Below, piece after piece: positions 11,701 through 25,300 of a stretch of 60,000 nt of DNA (positions are counted from its first letter, which is position 1; the number at the start of each line of letters is the position of its first letter). The notes under the pieces are model-generated. The model ran no database searches. It was not told the origin of the DNA and was given only the letters and a program-made list of their open reading frames with translations. Source of the stretch: Phoronis australis (lineage: Eukaryota; Phoronida; Phoronidae); NCBI GenBank assembly GCA_002633005.1, contig NMRA01000217.1, positions 64,001 to 124,000 of the forward strand, in the 5' to 3' direction. The position numbers were made by a program, and so were the translations under genes.

Positions 11701-14700
11701 CTAGCAAATGCACTCTGATGACAAGCACACGCGCGCTTACTCTCGCACACACGCATACAAACTTCAAAGCAAACGTCACATGACAACATGATTGTGTACA
11801 TGTTCCTCTAGAGATTTTTCTCGTGTTGCGGGCTACAATGTAGCGCAGACTTGGACTTAATCTGCAGTTAATCCAGACTCCATAAGAACTTAAAAATCTT
11901 ACAGACGCTATTTGGAAAACTTGAGGAGGATTTCAGGTAATTTGTTGAGTCGAAGCCGTATTCTTATTCAAGAATTCAAGCCCTATCGACGATTGCGAGA
12001 CCGGCAGCTACGCATTTGTCGGCGAGATTTCGCCCTGGGATTTCAGCACAATTTTCTAAAAAATGATCGTAATTTAACAACGAATTTCGATAGCAATGCA
12101 TCACAATTTTGTAGAAAGTAAACAATAATATTCTGCACGCTTTATCTTAGCGCGTTAATGCATATAGTGTGCGTACGTTAAGTGAGTCGACCCAGAACAG
12201 GTGATTGTGCAGAGGCATTATCCTCAAAATTGCTCATTGGCTTGGTTCTGGTCCTGCGAAAACAAGTTTTTTTTTTCACAACCATCCGCCGTGGCGTATT
12301 TGTTACTGTTTCTTCAAGGGAAATATTGTTGGGCAGTTTCCAAAATACGTTTTCTTGCCGCCCTCAAAATCAGCGCTGCATACTTTATGCTACGAAGTCG
12401 GAAAGAATTCATTAAGTCGGCCTTTCTACCGATGTGTCTGACCCATGTTTAACACAGTTTTTGATCCTTGGGAAACAGGTAGTAACTAAATTCTTTATTT
12501 CGCTAACTGGTATTATAGCAGCCAGGCACCCAACACGTATAACCTCTCTGTGGCCGATTCGCCCCCACGCTTGCCGACGTACTTGCTTTCCGGCTTAACC
12601 ACAATGCAACATTCCGACCCATTTCCAATATGGCTGCGTTACAACTCCGCTATTTGATAGATTATTGTCCTGGGTTTATGCAATTAAACAATTTGGTCAT
12701 CTACTAGATCTACCCTGGGTATCAGACACAACTAGAATTTGTAATGTGTGTAATAAATTACAAATTATTTATGTTCATGATGTAATGACAGATTACATTA
12801 AATTCATCAGTACAAATACCAAGTTCCCCTTCCGTAGGAAAGTTGCGAGCAGAATCATAATTTTTAATAATTTCCGACTTTATTTGCATAAATTATGCAA
12901 ATTTATCATGCAACTTGCAAAATGATTTCATTTACGTAATTGACCATAGGAACATAGGTTCAAATTTCACGATAGGTTACCAGTGGTGGTTGGTACCGTA
13001 GCTTCAAGCACAAACAGAATTTTGAATACTGGCTGCCTAAATTTGCATTAAATATGCAAATTTAAGATGCAAAGACATGCAAACTGATTTCACTAAACTA
13101 ATTTACCATAAGAATATAGGTGCAATTATCATGATAGCTCATCTATGGTGCTTGGTACGGTAGCATAAACACAAGAAGAATTTTTTACAATACTAACTTT
13201 AATTAGCATAAATTATGCAAACTGACGAAGTATCCACCAAAAAATGTCACTATTAAATTCGTTAACCATGGAAACATGGATGAAAACGTCAAAATAATAT
13301 GCCTGCAGTGCTTGGTAAGGAAATTTTAAGTAAAAATAGAATTTTGCATAATGGCGACCTTAATTTGCATATTTAAAAAATGCTCAAGGGTTGCGACCGG
13401 TCACCCCCTAAATCATGGTTATTTAACCCTAGGCTACATGAAACAGCAAAGAAAAAAAATATCCGGCAAATCCACGTTCAGCCCCCCTGGCTCCCGGATT
13501 ATTAGGTTCACACCGAGAGTTAAGCATAATTACAGTTATTGAAATGGCGCAACTTGAGATACAAATGTTTCTGAAATGAATGAGGTCATTTACCGGCAAT
13601 GAATTCATTCAAATCCGTCCATTTCAAAATTAGACTACCGTATTTTTTCAATAGATAACTGATCAGCGACAATACGCCATTTGAAGGGTACTTATATGGT
13701 AGGTAATCCCCAAGAAACTGAACAACAGCTCTACATTGAACCGTTTTACAGGGTACCTGCCACACATTCATTTTTCCAAGTGTTTGACGGTCGGGGTGGC
13801 TTAGAACACGCTAACGGAACACAGGCATGACAGGGGCTCGCTGGTGCTTATAAGAAACCCGGGTGCATTTCTTCTCGTTTTGAAGAAGGCAGCTGCAATT
13901 TGCAATAACCATTTAACGACTGAAGCTCGACCGAACGCATGCGAACGTCAAGGTTCGTAAGTCGCTGATTGACAATGAAGTCATTATAATCCTTAGTCAA
14001 AAGAAGACCGTAATAGCTGGACCACTTTCCGACGGGAGAAATATGTTAATGAGAAACGGACCCGGTGCTCAGATTAGATTTCCATTGTAATTTGTGCTCT
14101 ACGTAATGTCATGATAAGATGAAATTTACATCTGCTCTTCTCTTTTCTTATGCTACTTCCTTTTAACAACGTAGTTATCAGTCATTCTTTCAAATTTTCC
14201 TATATTACACCGTAGTTCGTTTACAAGTTTGTTATTACCAAACTTTTGTCAACTACGACGGCTACAATTATATTGCTGAAGTGTTCTTTGTGCGAAACAC
14301 ATTTCACCTTAAGTGCGCGGCTGAAAGCATGTACCTGGTGTACATACCAGTGCGAAATGTAATCTAGAAATCATTACGTCCATAAGTAATTGTACAGTCA
14401 TGTAATTATGCTGAAACATTTATTTTAGGAAATCGTTCATTAATATAAATTCAGTTAGACACTTGAAGGTCAGCTCTCACGAAACGATTTTTCATCGGCG
14501 ACAATGTCTGCGATGGAAAAACGTACTCGCGTGCGCTGGTTCACGACACGAAATCATTTTGTGTGCACTGGTTCATGAATGACACTCTGTCGTTGAGGCC
14601 TCCCAAAACATGTCGTATGTGCTCTGGTCTGTGGACAGGCAAATCGATTCAGAAGAGTGCTGTTGGACTGGTGGTGTATTTCACAGAAACCTCGGGATCG

Positions 14701-16359
14701 GATTTTGCCAGGGGCACTTGTTGATCAAACCAGACTCGATCGATGCACATACACCTGTTGTGTGGCCCAGTGCCCAGAGCTAACATGTTGACGTTCCTCG
14801 ATCAATATAGCAACCAGTCAAAACAAGCAATTCATTAAGTAAAGCTTTGTAGTTTACGTAACAAGAGAATGAAAGTCCCCGCGGAGTAGAACTATACGTC
14901 AGGTGGAACAGTTCGCAGTTTATTGGTCTGCAGTGCTAGGTTGCATGAAACAGCCCCAAATAGGGACTCAACTAAGGCCCCTAAATCTCTTTCGTATTTG
15001 TTTCGTTCTTTAGGCACAGGTGTAATATTTTTTCACTAATTTAATCTTTATTATGAGCTCTTCTTTGACTAATGACATTTTCTAATAATATAACAAAAAA
15101 CTGAGCCCTCAATTCAATCATAACAGTTAGGGACTTACTCCTTAAGTTGGGTGCGTTGCATGAAAAGATCCCTACTTATTTTCAATAATATTCAGAATTC
15201 AATCTAGATTTCACTCTCGAATTGTATCCAAGTCAAAATTGGTATAGAAATGATACTCCAACTGCATGAGATAGTGTTTTCACAAGCCCGCAAATACGCA
15301 GTAGATTTAGGGACCTTAGTTGAGTCCCTATTTGGGACTGTTTCATGCAACCGGGCACTGATCCCCACATGGGGACAGTCTATTGCGCAAAAGTCAGCCA
15401 GAATAGGTACTCAAAGATTGATTGCTCTTGCTAGACTATTTAGGGCGTGTAAATGTCATATCATGTTTAGCTTATGACGAATGCATCTTGGTTCCCACGG
15501 GGCAGTAACTATATAATGATAACTCAATCCCTGTTGACTCAGATTCCTCGCCCTCATCATGACGATGTCTTCGGGCGATGAAAAATTCAGTGAATCAAAA
15601 TGTCGTCCTGCCCCTGCGAGATGTTAAGAGTGTAGTTTGATGCGTTCTTCAAGATTGAACTGTACGCTGTAACTACCTCATTACGCCCATGCTGGATTTT
15701 TGATTTTCAAACACCGCCAGCTTTGAATTAAATTTATTTTCGCATAATTGTTCCTCGCACGACTGTGTCCGTAACGTGATGAAATATCAATTATCAACGA
15801 ACAAATGAATGCCTTTAACATATTTTGTTGAAGACCATGAAACAGACGGGGTAAAACGTCATCGTGTTTTCATCGGCCGATCAGAATTCCGAATTCACTC
15901 CTCCACATATTCCTTAGAGAGCTTACGAACTACTTGTATTCATGTGATGCTACTGGCGAAGACGAAATGAATACAACGGCGTGGACTTAATGACGCGGTT
16001 AATGCAGTGACCGACGCACAAAGCCAGCCCTCGGAGTTAACGTGTATCTCTTTTAAGAAGTTGTCCGTACAAGCCCTCATTACTAATTTAATGTCACTGC
16101 GGGTGAAGTGTGCTTACAGAAAATTTGAGCCTTAATTTATGGCACGATTTATCGCCGTTCTTTTGTCTCCAACAAAAGCACAGCGGCTGTTGAGGAGGAG
16201 AAAGGCTGCCGTTCGTAATTCACTTTGATACCTGACAGCGTTCAGAACGTCTCAAGAATACAGAATGCAACTTAATATTCTGTACTAATGGCGATGTAAC
16301 TACATCATTGATCATCGGTTCTCTTTTTTTTGTATTTGGTTGCCAATAAAATGTGTGTG

Positions 16360-16390
<31 letters not shown>

Positions 16391-19300
16391 CTGTAAACTA
16401 CTCTATATCAAGAATATCCTCATTGTTTGAATGGCACAGGAAATTTATAATATTTTATCGTTGAATGACCATTGAATGACAGTGAAAGCGTGACACAAGG
16501 TGAACCATCAGTATTCAGAGCTTATCATGCACCAACAAAACCCAAAACACGTATATAGAAATATAATGCCAATCTATAAAGAGAACAATTTTGTGAAAGG
16601 CACTTGAGAGTGATATGATAAGAGATAATTAAGCGTCTGTGTAACTGACACTGAGCGAACGTCATTCAAAACAGACCTGAATGATATCTGTTATGACCGT
16701 TTTGTTCCCTTTTGTGCTACTAAGACGACAGGGACACAAATCTTCCACTCGAATCTCGCTCAGTGCATTTACCCACAATGCCGTAAAGATCCGCCAGGCC
16801 CATTTGCCACCTCGTTTTTGTGCCACTGGAGTTTCACATGTTATTTGTTGTTGTCCGATTCTTTAAGTTTTTCTAGGTTGCATTACTCTGTTCGTCCTTC
16901 CAATGACAACATTTTTTTCTGTTGTGCTGTGGGCATTAACTCCGACGTGAAAAAGTTTGATAAACTGGACAAATGCCCGTGGATGCGTGATCTGAAATTC
17001 TTCGCCTTTCCCCACATCAATGAGACACGAAAATATGCCCGATTTCCAAAACGAGGTCACGCGCTTTCTTAACTCGGGGACAATTAAGAGTTCTATGGCC
17101 GTGTAATCCGAGACGGCCCTACTGTCGAGAATATTGGTACAATGCGAGCTAAACTGACCGAAAACTCTCCACAACGAAATCTGTACTCCGACAGAATGTT
17201 TTTCGTGCAGTTGAACCTTCATAAATGCGCGCGCATCATACTTCCTTAGCCAACAATTTCGTGTTACCTTATGCACATGTAGGCATTGTACACGTAAAAT
17301 TTCGTTGGCAAAAAGCCATGATATCTGTCTGAAGGAAACTCGTGTTCACAAGATCTAGTTACGGTTTTGGGCTAAAACGTTTCGCCAGCTTGAAGCCATT
17401 TTGCAGCAAATCCGCAAAACGATCTCTGCGGATTGGGAGAACGTAGCCGGCTTCTTCCATTATCGAAGTGGATTTCGGTTACGAAATAATGTATGCATGA
17501 CACGTTAACAACACAGGTTTCTATTCCGAATTTAATTATCAAGCTGGCACCTCAGGCAATACAGGACATGATAACATCGTTTGCCAGTCAATATTATTGT
17601 CATTAAATGGTGTTATCACTCAGCATTGGAGTAATTTAATAGTAAATCCAATAGGTGAGCGTGAAGTGTCAGACTTTCTCGATCTAATTGTGCAACTCAG
17701 ATAGGCCCTACGTTATGCTCCAAAATAAAACGTTCATTTGTGTCGATATCTTGAAGCGTGATATTATATATAATTTTTATTTTGTGAAAAAATCCTGTAA
17801 TAAATTTCCGTCTATTTTTATCAGCAAACGAGGCAAACCAGAAATACCGTGAGTAAGTAATGGAATGCAAGTCTTGATCCACTCAGGCAGAAAAATGGAA
17901 GGGGTGAATTGAATCATTTCAACCGGATTTGATAAAAATACTCTAGATGTTTGGAGACTTCCCGTCCCATTCAAAGGGAAGATGGACACCGAACGCAGTT
18001 GCCATCTAGCCTTGGAAGGGGACAGGAGGTTCCCGAAGATTTAGGACCGGACGCAGTTGTCACCTTCCCTGTGATCAAGGAAGTCCAGTTGAAACGACTC
18101 AACTCAATTTTCTATCAGTCAGGCAATGACACCTAATCAGCAGTTACGCAATTAGCTAGGCAGTATAAACGATTATGTATAACCACGTCAATTAATGCGT
18201 ATACGACGACATTGTACCATGTTCGAATGGAACACTGAAACTTTTTCAAACAGAAATCGATAATTGTGAAAGCTAGTTGAACACTAATTTAATAATAATT
18301 TAGCATATCCATCCTGTGCGTGTGTTACCCCGGGGAAATGAATAAAAACTAAGCTAACTCCGTTACGTCGCCGAGATGGCTGATCGGATTCAAATGAAAC
18401 TGAATTGAATGTTTTCAAGGGAAGAACTATAGCTGTTCAGGTGATTTCTTCGAGTTTGAATCAAATAGCATTGACTATCGCGAAGAAACGATGTTCATCA
18501 TAATACTTAACATAAATACTGAGGAATCGTAACTGGAGCGAGGGAAAATCTAACGGTATGAAATCACGATAGACGGATGCAACTTGGAAGAATGCGCCGC
18601 AGGCAGCACGTGGCAATACGTAACAGAGATTAAAGATAGAGATGTCGGATTAAATAGCAATTGACAGAATTATGTTAGGGTTCAAGGCTCGTACAATGAA
18701 GTTACCAGGGGGAACTACTTGTTGAAGGAATAGGGCCGTCCTGGATTACACAGCGAAACTAAATCTCGCTCTATAAACCCACAATGCCGTAAGCATCAGT
18801 CAGGTAAATGTGCGGCCTAGTTTTCGACCACTGAAGATTCACATGTTATTTAGAGTTGTCTGATTCGTTAGAAGTTTTTCTCGTTGGCATTACTCTATTC
18901 GTTCTTCCTATGTTAATGAAGTGTCAATAATGTGCTGTGGGCTGCAACTCCGACGTGAGAAAGTTCGATAAACTGGACAAATACCCGTCCATGCGTGGTC
19001 TGAAATTCTTTGCCTTCCCGACATCAAAAGAGAAACTAACAAGTGTGTAATTTACAAAACTATATCACGCACTTTCTTATCTCCAGTGCAAAGGAGACCC
19101 GACTAGAAAATGAGGATATAAAAAAAAATCTTAGTGATTTGATGAGATGTACCAAGAGATTCTCAATCAAATAGATGTTATCGGCGAGAAAAGAGATTTT
19201 TCTGAAATCAGCCTCGGCATGGAATCGAACCTGTGCCGGGTTATATGAAACAGTCCCCAACAGGAACTCAACTAAGTTCCCCAAATCGTTTGCCTATTCG

Positions 19301-22300
19301 TGTCTTTCTTTACTCACACATGTAATCTTTTTCTGTCACTTTATCACTATCATGAGCTCCTCTTTGACTAATAAAATTTTCTAAAACATAACTAAAAACT
19401 GAGCTCTGAATTCAGTGAAAATAAATAGGGACTTAGTCCTTAAGTTAGGGGAGTTGCATGAAAAGATCCCTTTTATTTACGATAATATTGAGAATTCAAC
19501 GTCAAGTTCACTCTCGATTTGTATTAAAACCAAAAATTGACTTAGTAATGAAACTAAAACATCATAAGAGAAAGGACAATCGGTTTTTCTTTTCGTAAGT
19601 CCACAAATACCCAGTAGATTTTAGAGAACTTAGTTGAGTTCCTATTTGGGACTGTTTCATGCATCCGGGTATTGGAACCCTGGCGGATGCAGCCACTCTG
19701 CTAGCGGTGGTCAAGTCCACATGATAAATGGCATATGCATCTCGGAGGTGACGTCACCGCCTTGATTTCGGCGAATGGAGTCTGGATTCGTAATCGCAAT
19801 AAAATCACAAAACCGCGACTGAATGTTTTGTGTTACAGATCTGGTCAAAGCTAATAACTTCGCCGGAAAGTCTCTTAACATTCCAGTTTTATAACCTCGG
19901 TTATGGTATCTTACAGTGGTGTGAACAAAATTCGCCCTTTAAATTTCATCTAAGTTCAAATAAAAACTTCAAACACAGGAGCGTCTTCACTGCTGTACAA
20001 ATATATTGCGTTATACAAACTATAGCCAACACGTAACTGTACTGATCGAATTCAGAAGACCCTCACGAAGAAAGTTAAAGAGATCACGCCCTTCGCTTAC
20101 AACGCATGACGATTCCTCGCGACTTAGTGGGTGATCCTGCGTTTTCAACAGTTTCTTGCGTCTACCGCCAACTAAGCCCGGGGTTCCAAATCAGTCTCGC
20201 GGCAGGAAAATCTAGCTAAAATAAAGTGCTCTAATTAAAAACATACGGCAATATCTCGCGAGATCTCGTTTTTCTAGCAAAGTACTAGCGTTACTGAACT
20301 CGACCCAGGACACAAACTACGATGGTTCCGTTACGCAAACCGGCTAGGCAGCTGATTGGTTCTCCATGACGATTTCCGGCTTCTAAACCAAACGCATGTA
20401 TCCGACCTCCCTGGTTCCCTGCGTACTTAGCCGCGGCCAGCACGCAGGTATCACGCAGTGGCACACGCTTTAGCATTGGTCGATGTAACCTCGGCAGTCA
20501 TTGGTTAGCTTTACAACACCGTGAAAAAATGGCTGACTGTGAACGATTTTTGGCTTTGTCATGCAAGTGGCGTCAATCGTTTCTGCAGTGATGTTTAATA
20601 GGCGCGTGCTTGAAGCACATACATGTACAATAAACACATATCTGGCCGATTTAACCGGTGTGTTATTAATGCTGTAAACAAAAGTCATCAACAGAAGAAA
20701 GATGCCTTCCAAAAAGGCGCAATCACAATTTCTTGGCTTCCCATTTCCGGAAAATAAATTTTAAGCACCGATTTGTCTGTACAACAGACCACATTTACAC
20801 TTTATCAGTCATGCCAGTTTGTTTGCGTAAAGCGCTACCTGTTGATAATTCGACCAGCCAATCAGAAACGCCGGTGTAAAAAATTTCCCGAGGAAAATTA
20901 AGTGATACCTGCGTGCTGGCTACCACCTAGCGGCACGCAGGGAACCAGCGAGGCTAGGCCTGTAGGGAACCAACGAGCTTCAAGAACACTTGAGACTAAT
21001 TTTGGTATCCATAACAGTACAAGGCGTCAAACAAAACAACAATTCGATTCACTATACTTTCCCGTCACATTCCTGTCCATCAGTCGTGACAGTTTGTTTG
21101 CGTAAAGCGCTACCTGTTGAGAATTCGACCAGCCAATCAGAAACGCCGGTGTAAAAAATTTCCCGAGGAAAATTAAGTGATACCTGCGTGCTGGCTACCA
21201 CCTAGCGGCACGCAGGGAACCAGCGAGGCTAGGCCTGTAGGGAACCAACGAGCTACAAGAACACTTGAGACTAATTTTGGTATCCACAACAGTACAAGGC
21301 GTCAAACAAAACAACAATTCGATTCACTATACTTTCCCGTCACATTCCTGTCCATCAGTCGTTACAGTTTGTTTGCGTAAAGCACTCCCTGTTGAGAATT
21401 CGACCAGCCAATCAGAAACGCCGGTGTAAAAAAATTCCCTCGGAAAATTAAGTGATACCTGCGTGCTGGCGCGGCTACCGCCCCACCTAGGGGCACGCAG
21501 GGAACCAGCGAGGTCTTGGACATACAGGGAACCAGCGAGTCACATGTGTCTTAGTCCGTTGACCTGGCAGAACCGGCGAAGTCAATCAAGTGCAGCCAAT
21601 TACGTATTATTTGAAACACAATAGCAATACCTATTAACGCAGCTGTTCAACTACAACTGTTGTCCGCACCACTACACTAAGGGGCATCCAGTCGATTGTT
21701 GATCCTGTGTTTACAAACAATGGAATTAATCAGGCACCTGTCGCGATTATTGAACGAGAGGATCAGTCAATGATCGTTACTTGAGCAACGAAGACCATGT
21801 CCCTCTAACAGGGAAGGCTATCAATCATTTATCATGTATTACGTAGACAGAATACCTAGCAGGTGTTTAAAACGAAATTCACAGAAAAATAATTGTTACG
21901 CATGTCCAGTTTCATTTAAAGAAAATACGTATTGCAAAATCAACTTGCCCTAGACCCATTGGGCGGTTTCGCTTTCGAAGTTTTAACTTCGACCTAAAAA
22001 ACTTCGCCAGAAGAAAGCCACGTCATGGTTGAAAAAGTACTGGGACTAATATAATTTACAGAAACGGCCTGGGATTTCTAATGCTGGTTTTAAGCAAGCA
22101 TGTTATTACTTGTAGGTAACATTCCGTGCTGCAGGTTTTTCGGTTTGCTGGTTTGCCAGGTCACGAACGAGTTTAAAGTAAGTCGCCAACTTTCGTGAAT
22201 CATAATTCAAAAATAACATATTCACATTATTGTTATATTTTTCATTCCTATAATGGATTGTTTACGCGCTAGACAGGCAGGTTGCTTGGGACTTCAAATG

Positions 22301-25300
22301 ATAACAGTTCTATACCAAAATTTTATAGGTTATTTTTATGGGTTTTTTTCGGCGATATTAGCACTTATGGGCAGAAAATTTTCTTCAGTGAGTGTATACT
22401 AGCGGGTCAGGTTTCTCAAATATTGCTTTTCATTCAAACAGATCTACGGCGAATATTTTTAAAAAGGGCATTGTCGGTGAACAAAAAAATCTGAGACATG
22501 GTTTCCTGTGTATTGACAATAAAAACATCAATTAGTTTTATGGAAAACCATGCCCAAAAATGACAATTTTCACTAAAATGATGGTCACGTGACAATACGC
22601 AGTTGACGTAGTAAGCACGAACAACAATTTTTCAGTCATCGAGGTCATGGCAAAAGGACAGTTAAAATGATATCTGAAAGTTAACGTCTTCAGAAACAAC
22701 CTGTTTATGAGTATGAGATAAATCGAGTTCGCAACTTAAATCAAATTCACAACCGAGCATTTCATAATTAACAAAATCTAAGCTCATGCGTTTTGTTCAA
22801 TTCAATTCCATGGACTGCTGTGTTAACCCTGTGATGACACGACTTTCACCTTCATTTTATCATACATACGAAACCCTTTGGTGTGTTATGTGACAACGTG
22901 ACCTCGGGAATAACGTTTTATGAAGCGTGACACCTTACGCGACAATGTGCAACACGGACACTTTTTGCTGGCTTTCTAAACGACCAATGATACTGGATCC
23001 ATCTTTCATGCTTAATGAAGGCCTTTCAAAACTGTCAGTCCCTCTGGCATCACTTGATATCACACGTTTCACAGAACAGAAGCTAGAGACGAGAATGTTG
23101 GTGTGAATGCAGTTTGAAAGGACGGCATTGTTGAACAGTGAAAAGTCTGACTGATAAAAGGAACAGTGACAATTTGTAGACGACGAATATTCTTTCACTT
23201 GAGATGATTATCACACATTCGTGGAGCGCTTATGTCCTTGCTTGTCAAACCCATAACTTGCTCACCAAGGATTTAAGTATTAAAATTTAATGTTACCAAA
23301 GAAGCCATTATCGTTATTACCAAACTATTTCTGTTGATGTATCACGCTGAGAAGTTTTTTTTGTGACCGAGCATTTGGTCCATTGATTAGTATTAAGTTT
23401 TGAAATGGCTAAGGCTGCTGAGGATTAGTTGAAGTAAGTTGACTGACTGACATGAGGTTCTTTTGGAGTCTAATCTCGGGAAGCAAGCAATAACTAAATA
23501 ACGCGATATTTACTTGATATCTCTTTAAACTCAGCCACATACCTTTTTCCAGTGAGCGGAAGATGTCGGATTTTTTCTCGAACCACGGAAGAAGCGGCTG
23601 CACGTGTGAGTCTTGCCTTTGACTGGGGTCAAGCGAAATAACATTTATCACCTTCTCATAAATGAGAGCCATCTTGAGTGAGTGTGCGCCCTGTTTCGCA
23701 TCTGATGTCAGGCCATGCGTAGACGCTGGGGAAGAAACAAAGTATGGTTAATCCTTATTAAGTAACTGCTGGGACCACGCTCGTGTACACGTACATGCGT
23801 ACCGTAAAAGAGTTATCAACGGACTACCGATCGCTATACGCATGACAAAACCATGGGCGGGTGAAGTCGTTTCCAATGCCACGCAGGATTAGTCCATTGT
23901 ACAATGGAGGGTCTACCGATAAACGATATTGAATGGAAAGGAAGCGTTAAATTGACCAACAGTTGGACGTTGGAGCTTATCTCATCTGGTAGATGAAGGT
24001 TTGGTGATAATCAACAGACTTAATGATTGTTTCGGCACACTAAGAAGCATTGCATATAGCTTACTGACGAATGTCCACTCGTCGCCTCTGAATGTAAGGG
24101 AAGCAGACGATCACTCTCTAGCGGAACTGCTCAACAGATTTACTTTTCGTTTGACGAAATAAAGTTTATTAAACGATGTGTGAGGAGGAACCGTTACCCG
24201 TGAATAATCATCAGTGAATTGGATAAACACGAACTTCCAAAATTGTAAATATGGTTACATCTCTTTCGTTTTTTGTTCTCAATACGCAAATTATTGGTCA
24301 TCTGATAAAAAGTTGTAAACTTTCCATAAGAAGGCCAGGCGATTTTCATCATGCAGTTAAATAAATTGCACTAAAGAGGAATAAAATTTAACGCAGTTGC
24401 AAGATCAAAGTACAACAAAAAAGTTTGAGGTATGTCGGAGATTGTTGGGCTTTTTGGTTTCACTGGTATATTTTCGCTCAGAAGTTATCGCCAGGTCTGG
24501 GCGATAACTATTGGTTGGCAACATACACAAACAAGGTCGGCCAGCCACACGCCAAGTAGAATTGATGGACCAACTGTGAGAGATTCTCCGTTGTATCGGA
24601 ATTTTAACTGCGGAAGCAGAAGGCCTTGTAAAATGCAGTAACAATAGCAATGTCGTTTCAAAGTCCAGAAAGACCATTTGTGCTTCCCCATGACAACTAA
24701 AATTATGCAATGTACAATTTGCACCTTCTGAGAACTTCACCTTTTTCCTTACTCAAAATAAAATGACCTCTGGTCTTGTGAAGAGCTGATAATTCCCGTC
24801 TGCGTCAGGCCATCTCACTAACGAGTCACGTCATTTCCTGCTGTCCACCGATGTTCTGTCACACGTTCCAATGCTGTACTTCGCGAACGTTGGACGTTTT
24901 CGTGCTTTATATGCAAACGTAGTGACCATAAATATAAAAACTGTCCTGTGTGATATGAAGACCAGGGAGACAATGAACACGTGACTTACCAGGAAACCGG
25001 CTTAACCCCGGAACTGTGATCTGACTACGGAATCGGTATAATATTGAACCTGACACCCTGTGGCAAATGTGCAAGTTTCCAAAAACATTAAAAATCTTGA
25101 CAAAGACATTTCGGATTTTCTTTCAGATATCCGGTCACGGAATGCCGATTTAGGTCACCTAAACCTAAACTCATTTGCTATTAAATTTGATGATATAGTT
25201 GAACTTGTTTTAAATACATTTGACGCAGTGTTTCTAGGTGAGACTACGTTATATAGTCCATTCCCGTCTTCGAAGTTTGAAATATGTGAGTATCATAGCA

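Larger units (their letters stand above)
9672..23542 (-). other. CNBD2-like intron 2 (13.9 kb, repeat-filled)
   Basis: Giant intron (donor GTATGT, acceptor TTTTATAG). The repeats it carries are annotated separately: CACGCAGG-family elements, a duplicated 430-bp block, an ETS/CRE promoter-like site, an octamer-palindrome satellite, two MITE copies with 48-bp TIRs, two THAP-like repeats, a (TGCG)n microsatellite and a 275-bp tandem array. I see nothing assignable in 13380-14930, 15360-16350, 17280-18730, 19670-20400 and 21550-23540. Confidence 0.6.

Noticed and set aside
13586-13771. Minus-strand 61-codon frame as a CNBD2-like exon
   Set aside because: It lies between coding exons 2 and 3, which already join in phase with a continuous fold. 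The frame has no CNB-like sequence and would interrupt the leader.
16863-17276. 137-codon minus-strand open frame
   Set aside because: It is the antisense shadow of the THAP-like repeat on the plus strand; no family resemblance of its own.
19210-19240. Possible tRNA 3' end (GGAATCGAACC)
   Set aside because: No anticodon arm or acceptor pairing around it; it borders a MITE.
24485-24724. Minus-strand frame with a good-looking acceptor (TTCTGCTTCCGCAG)
   Set aside because: No family resemblance and no matching donor; two overlapping minus frames are open here by chance.
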